Notes under the pieces: generated by a model
What the model saw: the letters and a program-made list of their open reading frames with translations, nothing else
What the model was told of the DNA's origin: nothing
Databases searched by the model: none
Shown: in pieces, positions 43,951 to 53,765 of the stretch
Layout: each line of letters starts with the position of its first letter
Numbering within the stretch: the stretch's first letter is position 1
Program-made: the position numbers and the translations under genes
DNA from: Rhynchopus euleeides
Lineage: Eukaryota; Euglenozoa; Diplonemea; Diplonemida; Diplonemidae
Assembly: GCA_963210315.1 (NCBI GenBank)
Contig: OY723250.1
Location: forward strand, 1,054,001-1,118,000
Direction: 5' to 3'
DNA length: 64,000 bases

Positions 43951-44800
43951 CAGCGGGAAAGTTCTGTGCGGGTGTGGCATTGAGGCGGGTGGGCGAGTTC
44001 AAAGTGTGTGGGTGGGTGGGTGGTGGGGTGGGGGTGGTGGGAGGGATGGAAGGGATGCGGCGAGTTGTTAAGTAGATATAAATGGTTGGATAGTCTTCCG
44101 ATAGAGATACCTTTCCAATCGCCCCACAGTGCACGTGACCCCCCCGACCCCTCGAAAGCCGAGTGAAAAAAAACCCCCTGCCTAACTTCCGGGATGAAGC
44201 CGATCCGTGGGCCGAATCACACACCCATTTTCTTGTGATGGTGAATAGCGCTGTTCGCTTCGGAGCCCCAGGGAATCCTCCAGAGCTAGCCTACATTCCC
44301 CCCCCCCCTTTTTTTTGCAAAGTCCTTTTCCTCAGCCCTGAAATGCATCACTGGGTTGTAGGCGAAACGTATAACTCTTCGAAGCCTGCCCTGCCAACAA
44401 CGTGCTTCTCTGGAGGGGGGGGGGGAGTGACTCGTTTGTTAAATGTCACACTGGCGGCTCTGCTGCTCCTCTGCTGCCAATAGGAAGGTGTACACAACAT
44501 ATCTTCTTACCTTGTGTGTGCAAGCTGTTCTACACTGCTACAAAGAGGTTCATGAGATAGGGCCTTTGCCCTGTCAACACTGTGTGTCGGCTTGTCTCCT
44601 GTGATTGTGAGGTGGTTCCCCTCTCTCTCTCTCCCCGCCCCTGCACTGCCGAACTGAACAGAAGGGAACTATGCAACAAATAAAATGTGGGGAGGTGCAG
44701 CAGGGAGGGGCGGGGGGGGGGGGGGGGAAGTGGCAAAAGCCACGCAGCGGCTCCACCAAACCCCCCCCCCCCCCCACCCCAAGGCCAGCCAGCAGGCATG
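43951..44800. other. intergenic, no gene recognised
   Basis: G- and C-homopolymer runs occur at about 44417, 44710 and 44761. No protein signal is recognised. Confidence 0.5.
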
Positions 44801-44805
44801 TCGCT

Positions 44806-45073
44806 AAGCGTCGACCGTCGACCCAGTGATTTTGGGTTTCCCCCCCCATAAAAAAGCGTCGACCCAGCGTCGACCCAGTGGACTGGGTTGACGCTTGGTC
44901 GAGGCTTGGAGCGTCGACCTAGTGGAACTGGGTTGCCATTCAAGCCTGGACCAAGCGTCAACCCATTTATTACACTGGGTCGACGCTAACCTAGCGTTGG
45001 CCCGGTTACACTGGGTCGACGCTCACCAAGCGTCGACCAAGCGTCAACCCACTTTCACTGGGTCGACGTCGAA
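44806..45073. repeat. cluster of GCGTCGACCCAGTG repeats in both orientations
   Basis: About a dozen exact or near copies of GCGTCGACCCAG and its complement CTGGGTCGACGC lie in direct and inverted order. Each contains the palindrome GTCGAC or a one-base variant. One more copy (GAGCGTCAACCCACC) lies at ~45610, so the cluster and that copy may mark the ends of an ~800-bp element. Confidence 0.75.
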
Positions 45074-45090
45074 GAGAGTATGGTTTTGCA

Positions 45091-45330
45091 GGAACAGATG
45101 CTCACTACCGTGGCCTCCGGCGGCTGGGGGGCTCCGCCCCCCAGACCCCCCTGTGGCGTATGTCTCGTACTCAAGTCATTCGATTCCCATCAGGTCAGGG
45201 AATCCACCCACTCCAGTAGCCTCAGGAGGACGCAGCCAACTCACACAGAATCTGTACGCCCACAATGAACAGATGCTCACTACCGTGGCCTCCGGCGGAT
45301 GGGGGGCTCTGCCCCCCAGACCCCCCATCT
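45091..45330 (+). repeat. 175-bp-spaced duplication with GC hairpin
   Basis: GAACAGATGCTCACTACCG followed by TGGCCTCCGGCGG and a GGGGGGCTCCGCCCCCC-type hairpin occurs at 45092 and 45267. Both copies end in AGACCCCCC. Confidence 0.8.
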
Positions 45331-45866
45331 CGCGTGCCCGTCTAGTAACCAAGTCCTTGCGCTTTGACGGCCGTGACATATCAGGGGGCAGCGTCGAAAT
45401 CATGGTCCCGAAAGCCATTTTTTGGTTTCCTCCGGCACCCGACGGCGCGAGCGGGAGAGGAACCACGGAAGGAACCCAGCGCCTCACACCGTGCCCACCT
45501 AGTGGTCCACCGATGGGAAAATTCAAAATTTGGCAACACGAGCGCGCGCGAAGCGCGCGCGAGAAAAATTGACCCCTAGTGTTTTCCCCCCTGATCCCCC
45601 CCCAAAACAGGAGCGTCAACCCACCAAATCTCCAAAATCGAAAAGTTAGCGACAGGCCTGGCCAGCCAGCCCCGCAGAACAGAACACAGTGAACTCAGAA
45701 GAATCACGGCATGTCGCATCCCCTACCCTCCCCCCCCCACGCCATGCAACCCCCTTTTCGTAATCCGGGACGGGTTTTTTTCCAAGTTATGTTTTTGCCT
45801 GCTCAGGGGGTCCCCCGGCTGGGGTAGGGGAGGAGGAGGAGCGCTTAGTAGTGCCTAGACGAAGCG
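45331..45866. other. intergenic with GC palindrome
   Basis: GAGCGCGCGCGAAGCGCGCGCGAG near 45541 is a strong hairpin. TTTTTTTCCAAGTT...TGCTCAG ending near 45805 is a possible acceptor for the next gene. Confidence 0.45.
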
Positions 45867-46829
45867 ATGCGGCTCACCATCGAGGGAGGGCCCTCCTCGG
45901 CTGTGCAGGCGGGAGAGCTCTTCACCATAGCTGTGCTTCTTCTTGGAGATGACGGGGAACCCTGCACCGAGCCTGAGGACCTTGTCACCCTCGCCGCACT
46001 ACCGGACACCGCAGGACCCACCCTTCTGGACGGCGAGACATCCGCTAACCTATCATATGGTGAGTCGCTGTTCGAGCTCTCCGCCACCGCCGCCCCTTCA
46101 GGCTCCTTCGCGCTGGTTGCAGCCTGCCCCACGCTGGGCTTAACCAGCGAACCCACACACCTATTCGCCTTTGCCACCGGCGACACCGCCTCTTCGGACA
46201 GCCTCTGCGGGCCGCGCGCCATCGCAAAGGCTTCAGACCCCGCCACCCCTTCGGGGCTGTCAGCTCTCTGCCTCACCACAGCGAAGGGGAACCTGTGGAG
46301 CCAGGAGAAGAACCGGCAGAATTACATCGATTCCGAGTCGTGGCGTGCCCTGCTGCGTGCCGCGGAGCGGCACGCAGCGGAGCGTTCCCCGGAGGTGGTG
46401 GTCACAGCGCTGCAGGTGTTGGGGGATCTCTTGAGCTTCAAAGGGTCGACCCGCCTCTGCTGTGCAGCGACACACGCTGCCCTGCCAGAAGGGTCGTGTT
46501 ACGTCGCCCTGCCTGACGGCAGGGTGTTCAGCAAAGAGGGATTCGTGGATGCCGCCTCTGGAGAGCCTCTGCTGCAGAAGGGTTGTCCCGGGGGGACTGT
46601 CCGCTATGACCTCTTCGAGCACAGGCCCTATGTGGCTGGCACAGGCCCTGCTGGCTCAGAGAGCTGCACAGCCGAGGTGCGGGAAGTGCCGCGCTGCTCC
46701 CCCGCAAAGCGGGTGCCCTGTGAGGGGGGCGAGGTGGAGGCGGCGCTCTGCAGGATCGTGGCGGCCTTCCCGGATGACGGATTCCTTTGTGAAAAGGCTG
46801 AGTGTGTCAGGCGGGCAGTTGCTGGATAG
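45867..46829 (+). CDS. hypothetical protein with Ig-like N-terminal beta domain
   Basis: 320 residues, single exon. Residues ~1-115 read as an Ig- or filamin-like beta sandwich (AVQAGELFTIAVLLLGDDGEP...). The middle (~145-195) is a charged helical block (NRQNYIDSESWRALLRAAERHAAE). The end (~205-320) is Cys-rich, with a VALPDGRVFSKEGFVD stretch that recalls U-box-like beta hairpins only faintly. There is no signal peptide and no membrane helix. Codon use is GC-rich like the neighbours. I cannot name a family. Confidence 0.7.
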   Translation: MRLTIEGGPSSAVQAGELFTIAVLLLGDDGEPCTEPEDLVTLAALPDTAGPTLLDGETSANLSYGESLFELSATAAPSGSFALVAACPTLGLTSEPTHLFAFATGDTASSDSLCGPRAIAKASDPATPSGLSALCLTTAKGNLWSQEKNRQNYIDSESWRALLRAAERHAAERSPEVVVTALQVLGDLLSFKGSTRLCCAATHAALPEGSCYVALPDGRVFSKEGFVDAASGEPLLQKGCPGGTVRYDLFEHRPYVAGTGPAGSESCTAEVREVPRCSPAKRVPCEGGEVEAALCRIVAAFPDDGFLCEKAECVRRAVAG

Positions 46830-47480
46830 GCCGTGGTGAAGGCGGAGGGGGAGGTGTGGGGTGTGGGCCCACACGGGGGTGGTGGTGGTGGTGGTGTGTT
46901 GGGAGGTGGCGGCGCAGTCCCTTTTCCAGGGGATGTGGAGGGAGGGCGGGGTGGGTAGGGGGTGGGTATCTTTTTATGTGAAAAAAAAAGGTGTTTTGAT
47001 GCGGAAGGAGAACCCACATGGCATGTGAGGCTATGTAAATGCCATGGCTGTGCCCCCCCACCCCCGCCCCCGCCCCCACCCTCACCCCACCCACTCCAGC
47101 TGCACAGCCGAGTGAATCAAAAGAGAGAAGGGTGTCTCTCTACACCCAAAACACACACACCCCTCCTCTAGACACGCATGGCTTAACCCCCAAGCGTACA
47201 TTCACATATCTCGGGAGGGTGGGAGGGTGGTGAGGGCCTTCGCTCTGCCAAAAACAACAGCATTTCTTACGTTTTCTACACTTCTCTTTCTCTCCCCCCC
47301 CCCCCTCTCTCTCTCTGAGTAAAGGCGCCACACCCCCACCCCATCGTTCTTTTTACACACAGCGGGGAGGCTACCTATCCACACCGCTGCCCCTCTCCCC
47401 TCCCCCCCCCCCTCTCTACGGCACCACCGCCAACACCGCCCCCTTTTCGCTCCCCACCACCGTCTCTCCGCTGCCCCTCC
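46830..47480. other. intergenic with pyrimidine tracts
   Basis: Long C/CT tracts at ~47296-47315 and ~47400-47414 lie just before the next gene, with AGs at 47317 and ~47360. They are suitable for a splice acceptor. No gene is recognised. Confidence 0.5.
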
Positions 47481-48881
47481 ATGGGGATCAACTGCAGCTG
47501 CTGCAAGCGGAAGGAGAAGGGCATCGGCGACGCATGCGATCACATCGAGGTTGGCGAGCTCGGGGGAGACGGAGTGGCTCCCGGGAGCGATGCTGCGCTT
47601 GTGGGGCTCAGCAGGCATTCCAGCGTGCGGAGCGCGAAGGGGGCTGACCTGTGGCAGGCCCCGCCGTACCCTGTGCACCCGCCGCATGGCGCGCCCCTCA
47701 GCCACCCAGCGATGCGGGAGTCAGCCCGTGCCACGCCCGTTGCCCGGCCTGCTCGGAGGAGTATAATTCGTGACAAGGAGGCGCAGTCGCAGCTCCATTC
47801 AGCACTGCTCGATGGATACTCCCAAGGGAACGGTGTTCATTTCGGTGCGGAGACACCGATCATATCTTGCGATGGCGGTGCTGTGGGTCGTGGGGAGGAC
47901 ATAGTCGACTTTGAGAGCTGCATCAGCCTCGCAAGCTATTCCACTCTCACAGGGGGGGATGCCGCCCCACCTGGGGACGAGGAGCTGATGCCGCTGACGA
48001 CAGAGTCCTCCCCTGCGAATGGAGGGGGTGTGCAGGCGGTGCCAAAGGCGCTCCCCCCCCCTGCCGCAAAGGAGGAGAAGGTGTATCGGAAGTTCCCCAA
48101 AAACCTGGCGCATTTTGACCACAAGCAGAAGTGTAAATCGAAGCTTCTGGATGAGTGGAAATTTCTCCGGGAGGAGAACATCTCACACCTGCAGAGCGGG
48201 GGGTCGTTGTATAACTTCATCTGCGCGCCTGGGCCTGAACTGCCCCCTGCTGTCATGGATGACATCACGTCCTTCATCAACCTCTCATCATTTGATGACG
48301 AGCTGCGGGCGCGCCCGATTGACATGAGCAATCCTGAGGATCTGGGGGCGCATGTGTTTATCCTGAACAAGGCGTTCTATTCCATGCCCCACCCCGTGGA
48401 TGTGACGCACCTCACACCCGAGATTCTGTCGAGCGTGAAGTATCAGCGTGCCTGCCAGCCGAGGAAGCCGAAGATCTGGGAGAATGTCACGGATGAGAAC
48501 ACGTTTCGGTTTACCAAGAGCATCATCCCGTTTGTGTACAGCATCACGGTGCAGCTGAAGGTGTCGGAGATCCCGCGGAAGCATTGGGAGCGTCTTTCCG
48601 ACGATCTTTACGAAGGGTATGAGATACATCACGCCCTCCTGCTCGAAAGGACGACCCGTGACATACACTATAAGGATGCGACCAGGTCGGTGAAGTCGTT
48701 GCTCCTGTTCCACATACCTGAAGGGGGTGGTGCGCTCGTTGCGAGCATCACAGCGATCGCCAACACGGTGCTCCCCACGATGGTTGCAAAGGTTGTTGAT
48801 ACATTCGGTTCTTCCGGTGCTGTGGAAGTGGCAGAGACAGCAGATCTCACACGTAAGCACCTTGTCGCCGCAATGTATTGA
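47481..48881 (+). CDS. dual-acylated protein with START-like C-terminal region
   Basis: 466 residues. The N-terminus MGINCSCCKRKEK fits N-myristoylation at Gly2 with palmitoylation at Cys5, Cys7 and Cys8, then a basic patch. This arrangement targets proteins to the plasma or flagellar membrane. Residues ~20-200 are low-complexity and probably disordered. Residues ~205-466 are a folded domain ending in a long amphipathic helix (NTVLPTMVAKVVDTFG onward). Its strand-rich middle and C-terminal helix resemble START/Bet v1-like lipid-binding folds, but no signature residue proves this. It could sense or carry lipid at the membrane inner face. The start is fixed by the acylation motif and follows pyrimidine tracts. 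Confidence 0.75.
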   Translation: MGINCSCCKRKEKGIGDACDHIEVGELGGDGVAPGSDAALVGLSRHSSVRSAKGADLWQAPPYPVHPPHGAPLSHPAMRESARATPVARPARRSIIRDKEAQSQLHSALLDGYSQGNGVHFGAETPIISCDGGAVGRGEDIVDFESCISLASYSTLTGGDAAPPGDEELMPLTTESSPANGGGVQAVPKALPPPAAKEEKVYRKFPKNLAHFDHKQKCKSKLLDEWKFLREENISHLQSGGSLYNFICAPGPELPPAVMDDITSFINLSSFDDELRARPIDMSNPEDLGAHVFILNKAFYSMPHPVDVTHLTPEILSSVKYQRACQPRKPKIWENVTDENTFRFTKSIIPFVYSITVQLKVSEIPRKHWERLSDDLYEGYEIHHALLLERTTRDIHYKDATRSVKSLLLFHIPEGGGALVASITAIANTVLPTMVAKVVDTFGSSGAVEVAETADLTRKHLVAAMY

Positions 48882-51800
48882 TGACGGTGGTTTGGTGCAT
48901 GGATGGGGAATAGTCTCCCATCAGGCGGTGGCACGCAGCGAGAGAGATTGTATTGGGGGGTGGTGGTGGGGGTGGGGGTGTAGGGACGAGGGAACCCGCA
49001 ACGTTGTATTGTGGTTGCTGGTGCGTGTTTTCTCGGGACGGGGGCGGGGTGCTGGTGTGTGGTGACAAAATCTGAAGGAAGCCGGAGGGGATGTTAGGGG
49101 AAAAAATTCAAAACTGCAACCGGGCACAGTGAAAAAGGCTTTCAATGAAACAGGCCGTTTTGCGGCTGTTCCACACCTGGTGCCACTCCAGCCCTTCCGA
49201 GTTTACCTTGATGACCTTGGCTCCAGCTTCCTGTCTGTCTGCCTTCGAAGAAAGACCTTCTTAGAAAGCACAACGGGAAATAATCAACACCTCTGCCTCT
49301 TTCCTTGCTGTGTGCATGTCGTCTCGATGCAGCTGCGGCACGACAACTACCTGAGTCGCAACGGCCGGCGACAGCACCTGTGTGTGTTGTGGCATATTTT
49401 TGGAACGCCTGTTTGGCTCCGCTCCGAGGTGCGGGATAGTGAGGCTGGTCGCAAGATGTGTGCTTCTAGCCTTACACAGCTTGGTGCAGAGTGAGTTTCT
49501 CACCGAATGCTATGTTTTCGTTGATTACACGAAAGAAAATACCAGTGTCAACCTGTGGGCCCACGGTGTGTGATTTGGCACAAGGGCTACGCACGGAACG
49601 ATAACCACCTCACTTGCGCCCTTTTGTATTTCACGGAACACTAAAAAGACTTGTGCCAGCGTTCGGTATCCTGCACACATGCACAAGCAGGTACCAAACA
49701 CAACATGACCTCACCAAGCCCTTTTCACTGTTAACTGTGATCTACACCGCCCTCATCTGCCAACGGATTTTCCAGTGGCACCTTCGCTCTGAGTCGAACT
49801 GCGTTGTGTGCCTCCTACTTGTTGTGAGCTGCTCGCTTTTCTGCACTTCTGAGCGAAGGCCCCCAGTGTATGTGGAATCGCTACCACACCCGTGATGCCC
49901 GCAATCAGTAAAGCAACGAGCGCCAGAGCGGTGGCGCGGCGAATTTCCGCCGCCCAGACCCCCCACCCCCCCGTTCAAAACCAATAGAAATGATCTGCGA
50001 AAACGCCCCCGCCCTCCCCAATTCTCGCTGGGCTATGCTTGCGACATCACCGCCAGTGTGACTTGACTCCCGATGACGACCCCCCCCCCCCCTCCCCTCT
50101 TTCTCTTTGGTTGTCATACCTGCTCTTCTTCTCCGGGAATCGCACACACACTAACACACAAGAACGCCCGCTTCTCTTTATTGCACCCCCCCCTTGTCCT
50201 ACATGTTACGTTATATATCCACGTTGTGAGTTCCGTTCCTACAAATCTGTCGAGGTGGTGAAAAGTGCCCTTTTAGCGACACGCGGTGGTGGGCTTGAGT
50301 GATAGCAAGTGACACCATCCCCATTCTGTGTTCCCTCCGCCCCCCCATCCCCACCCCCATCGCGAGTGAAGGGAAGGTCTACTCTGCGAGTTACCTGATA
50401 TTTCTCTCTTCTGCTTCACCCCCACTCCCATCGCGAGACCACTGGACACTGCCTGCATTTTTAACGAGGCCAGGCCCCGTGGGAGGGCCGACACTCTGCA
50501 CCTTACTTTTCTCTACGCCACGACCTCTCTCTCCCTCCCCTCGTCTGATCTGTTGCTTTGCCGCAGCCCGTTTTGCTCCACTTCCCTGTCGTTCCACCCC
50601 CCACCTACCCCCGTTAGGGAAACGCTTTTTTTTTGTTTGGAGCCGCTCTGTGTCAAAAGGGAGGGAGGGGGGGGGAGTTTTTCACAATCTTCATTGTAGG
50701 AAAAATTCAAAAATTGGGTTGCGCAGGCCACACGCCCCGCCTACCTGGCTGTCGTTGACAGGCATTGCAGGCTCGACAGACCGCAAGCCCTCCGTTCTCC
50801 ACAGTCCAGCATCCCCTCCCTCGCAGCCTTCAGGCCTCTCGGCTCCGGCTAGCCTGTCTATCTAAAGAAAAAACTCTGCCCCCCAAAAAAAAGGTGTTGC
50901 AGAGCAACGTAAATCGGCCTTTCTCAGGGGCAACCCCACTTTTGATTTGCCGGTTTCCATGTTTCTTTTTCTGGCCAAAACATCTCGCCAAACTCAGGTC
51001 AAATCAGGTGGGCGCAGGATTTTGATTTTCTCTACTTTACCCCCCTTCCTCACCGATTGGTAGCGCTGAGTCGGCTCTGGTTTTAATCATCAAGGCTGGA
51101 GGCCACTACACCACCACCTCTGATCAGCAAGAGCTCTGATATGTGCCCCCAGCCTCATGCCTCAGGGTGGCCAGAGATATGCCTTCCTACTGCAAGGCAC
51201 CCCATGCCATCACGTAGGGCAAGGCCCGCATTGCACCCTTCTCCTGGGTGGGCACCTGGGGAAGGAAGGCAAGAGCGCATCCCGCAACACATGGCAGAGT
51301 GTGCAGGGGGGGGGGGGGTGGGGGCAAGGGGGTCCGAATGAGAGCGCGCTTTGATTATTGTTCGTGCGGGTAGTGCCGCATGGAGGGGAGAGGGGGGAGG
51401 GGGCACAAACTAGAATCCGGTGGAAAAGCTCGTGGGTGTTGCACGTTTCAGAAATATACGGGGTGTGACGAATGCTGTTGGAGGGTGGGGTTTTAGTGCC
51501 GGCACCACGTGACCGGCCCTCTCCCCTTCCGCCGATCAGGGCTCTGAATGAAACGGGGTCTGCTGCGCCTGCTGCCTGCCCGAATCTGTGCAGTCCTGCA
51601 CAGCCCCTGATCAGGTGAGTGTTCCCCAATTCTGAAGGACACACACCGAGCAAAAAATACAACATCCCTTATCAACAATGTGTACATCGGTCACATCGAC
51701 CGTCGAAAGAAACCAACAAAGTTATTAGGGAGGGTCGGCCGTGCCCTGCATCCGCCCTGCCGGCAGTTGCCTCGTTGATTCTGATGAGGGGTTTTCACTC

Positions 51801-52483
51801 GGTGCGCCCTCCACAAGGCAAACATGCTGTTGGCAAGAAGCGGCGCAGATAACAACGTGCTTCTTCGCCGCCTTCCCCCTATTTTTCTTTCAAGAAATAG
51901 CGAAGGTTGCTGAAGCTTGCAGATGAGGCCCCGCCCGCCCCCCCGCAACCCGAATCAAATGAACTAATCTCCACCTTATTTGGGGAGTGGTCCCGAAGAC
52001 AAGCAGACCACCGTTTTCTTTTGGCGACAGCAGTATAGAGTGGGCGAGGAGACGAAATTCCCTGCACCTCTCCTCATCTCATGCGGGCAGATGTCCCTTT
52101 CCCCAGCACCTGTAGCCTTGCGGGATGCCTCCTGGTCTCCGTATCTCTATTTTTTGACATTGTCATTCTGTTCTGTTGTTGCGTGGTTTGCCAAAGCTGC
52201 GGGTTGGTGCAGGAAGCGTATCACGCATGCGCCCTGCATCCACAGTTCCGACGGAGGCGGATGGAGAGAGAATGAAGCATCGACACATCGAGAGAGAGAG
52301 AGAGAGAGAGAGCCCTCAGGCCATGCCTGCGGGAGAGACACACGAAAAGCCCCCCGCCCCACCCCCTCCTGACCCTTGCTTGTTTGCTTGTTGTTGGAGT
52401 TGCGAGGCAATCGCAGAACATCACAGACACACCTCCACACTGCCCAGGCACGCACTCAACACACACACACTCAACCCGTCAAC
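48882..52483. other. intergenic, no gene recognised
   Basis: This 3.6-kb gap has only short unconserved frames, several C/G runs (for example near 50083 and 51307) and a (GA)n microsatellite at ~52290-52312. An exon-poor or non-coding RNA gene cannot be excluded by eye. Confidence 0.45.
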
Positions 52484-52885
52484 ATGCCGCTCAACTGGTC
52501 TGGCATCCCGCAGGTGCAGCCTGCTGAGGCACTGCGCATTGTGGAGGGCGGGCAGGGTGTGGTGGTCGACGTGCGGGAGCCGAAGGAGGTGCGCCAGGTG
52601 TCGCTGAAGACGACGAAGGTCATCAACGTGCCGACAACGCAGCTGTCGCAGGTGCCGAATGCGGCGGATAAGGCGGCAGCGCTGCGGGCCCTGGGGTTCC
52701 CTGATGACCTGGGCAGGTCGGAGAGCAACCCTGCGTTTGTCATCTGCAGGGCTGGCGTGCGCGGGCAGCGCATGTGCGAGGTGCTGAAGGGCCTCGGGTG
52801 CACCCACGTTGCGAACCTGACAGGTGGCATCCTGAACTGCAGCGAGACAAACCCTCCGAAGAGCGGGGGGTGCTGCTTGGCCTGA
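52484..52885 (+). CDS. rhodanese-domain protein with C-terminal CaaX motif
   Basis: 133 residues forming one rhodanese domain. It has VVVDVREPKE (residues ~26-35), the active-site loop C88-R-A-G-V-R93 and a TGGI motif near 113-116. A Cys in the six-residue loop supports sulfurtransferase chemistry (persulfide transfer), whereas Cdc25-type phosphatases use a seven-residue loop. The protein ends G-G-C-C-L-A. The last four residues fit a prenylation CaaX box (C130, X = Ala, farnesyl-like), with the neighbouring C131 inside the box. Prenylation would place a normally soluble enzyme on a membrane. The start chosen, MPLNWSGIPQVQP, begins right at the domain. Confidence 0.88.
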   Translation: MPLNWSGIPQVQPAEALRIVEGGQGVVVDVREPKEVRQVSLKTTKVINVPTTQLSQVPNAADKAAALRALGFPDDLGRSESNPAFVICRAGVRGQRMCEVLKGLGCTHVANLTGGILNCSETNPPKSGGCCLA

Positions 52886-53765
52886 AAACGGTTCAGTATC
52901 CCGGTCCATTCTTTTTGTGGACTTCTCATCTAGCCACCCCCCACCCCACACCCCCGACGAAGTGAGGGCAGCCGGGTATCTCCATCTGCAGGAGAGGTCT
53001 TCGCTCTGAAGTCTTTCTAAAGCCATGATGAACGACCTACTACTTCCCATCGCTGGGCCCGCTTCATCCCCCTCTTTCTCTTTCCAATTTGCGGACACAC
53101 AGTTATATGCGGCTCGGTCCAGAAGGCATGCAACAACTAGCAGCCTCACATGACGAGTGGCAGTTTGGCTGTGTGGCGAAAAACCTCACCCCCCGTCTCT
53201 CACCAGGTCTCGGGCACTGCCTGTGTTCTGAGTGAAGTGGAGAAGAAGAGGCTGGCTTGCGCATATCTTGCTCTTCTCACCGTCGCTACTAAGCAGGCTC
53301 ACCTCCCCTCCATTTGAGTACCTCTTGTTTTCAACAACAGAGACTCCCGTTTAGCGTCAAAGGAGGCAGTTGTGCAGCGCTTTGGGGCAGCAACAAAGAA
53401 CGAACAATACGCCCGCAGCAGGAAGGCCGCGGGCATGTTATTTTAGTTCTCCTGCCTTGCCACAAACAACAATGCCCCTTCTTTTGTTTAGCGTGTTGAG
53501 CTGTGAGTGTGATGGCCTCGTTGGGTGTGCTTGCCCTGGCATGGATCTCATGGATCCCATCCCATGTGTGTGTGTGCTGTGTGGGGCCTGGTGGGACAGT
53601 ACTGTCAGGCTGAGACATGCAGGTGGAGGAACCCTCACCCCGTCCCATCCCACACAACAAGAGCTGATTGTGCATGCATCTTATCTTTGTGCCCACGGTG
53701 GGCGACCCGAAGTGGCGGAATGAAATATTTGACCCACCCACCCACAGGGGCCTGGCTCGGCTGCC
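52886..53765. other. intergenic, no gene recognised
   Basis: CCCACCCACCCACAG ending at 53747 is a likely splice acceptor 18 bases before the next start codon. Nothing else was recognised. Confidence 0.5.

Noticed and set aside
44806..45073. CRISPR-like regular repeats
   Set aside because: Copies are in mixed orientation with irregular spacing and the genome is eukaryotic.
45867..46829. U-box E3 ligase
   Set aside because: One hairpin-like phrase; the rest of the U-box pattern is missing.
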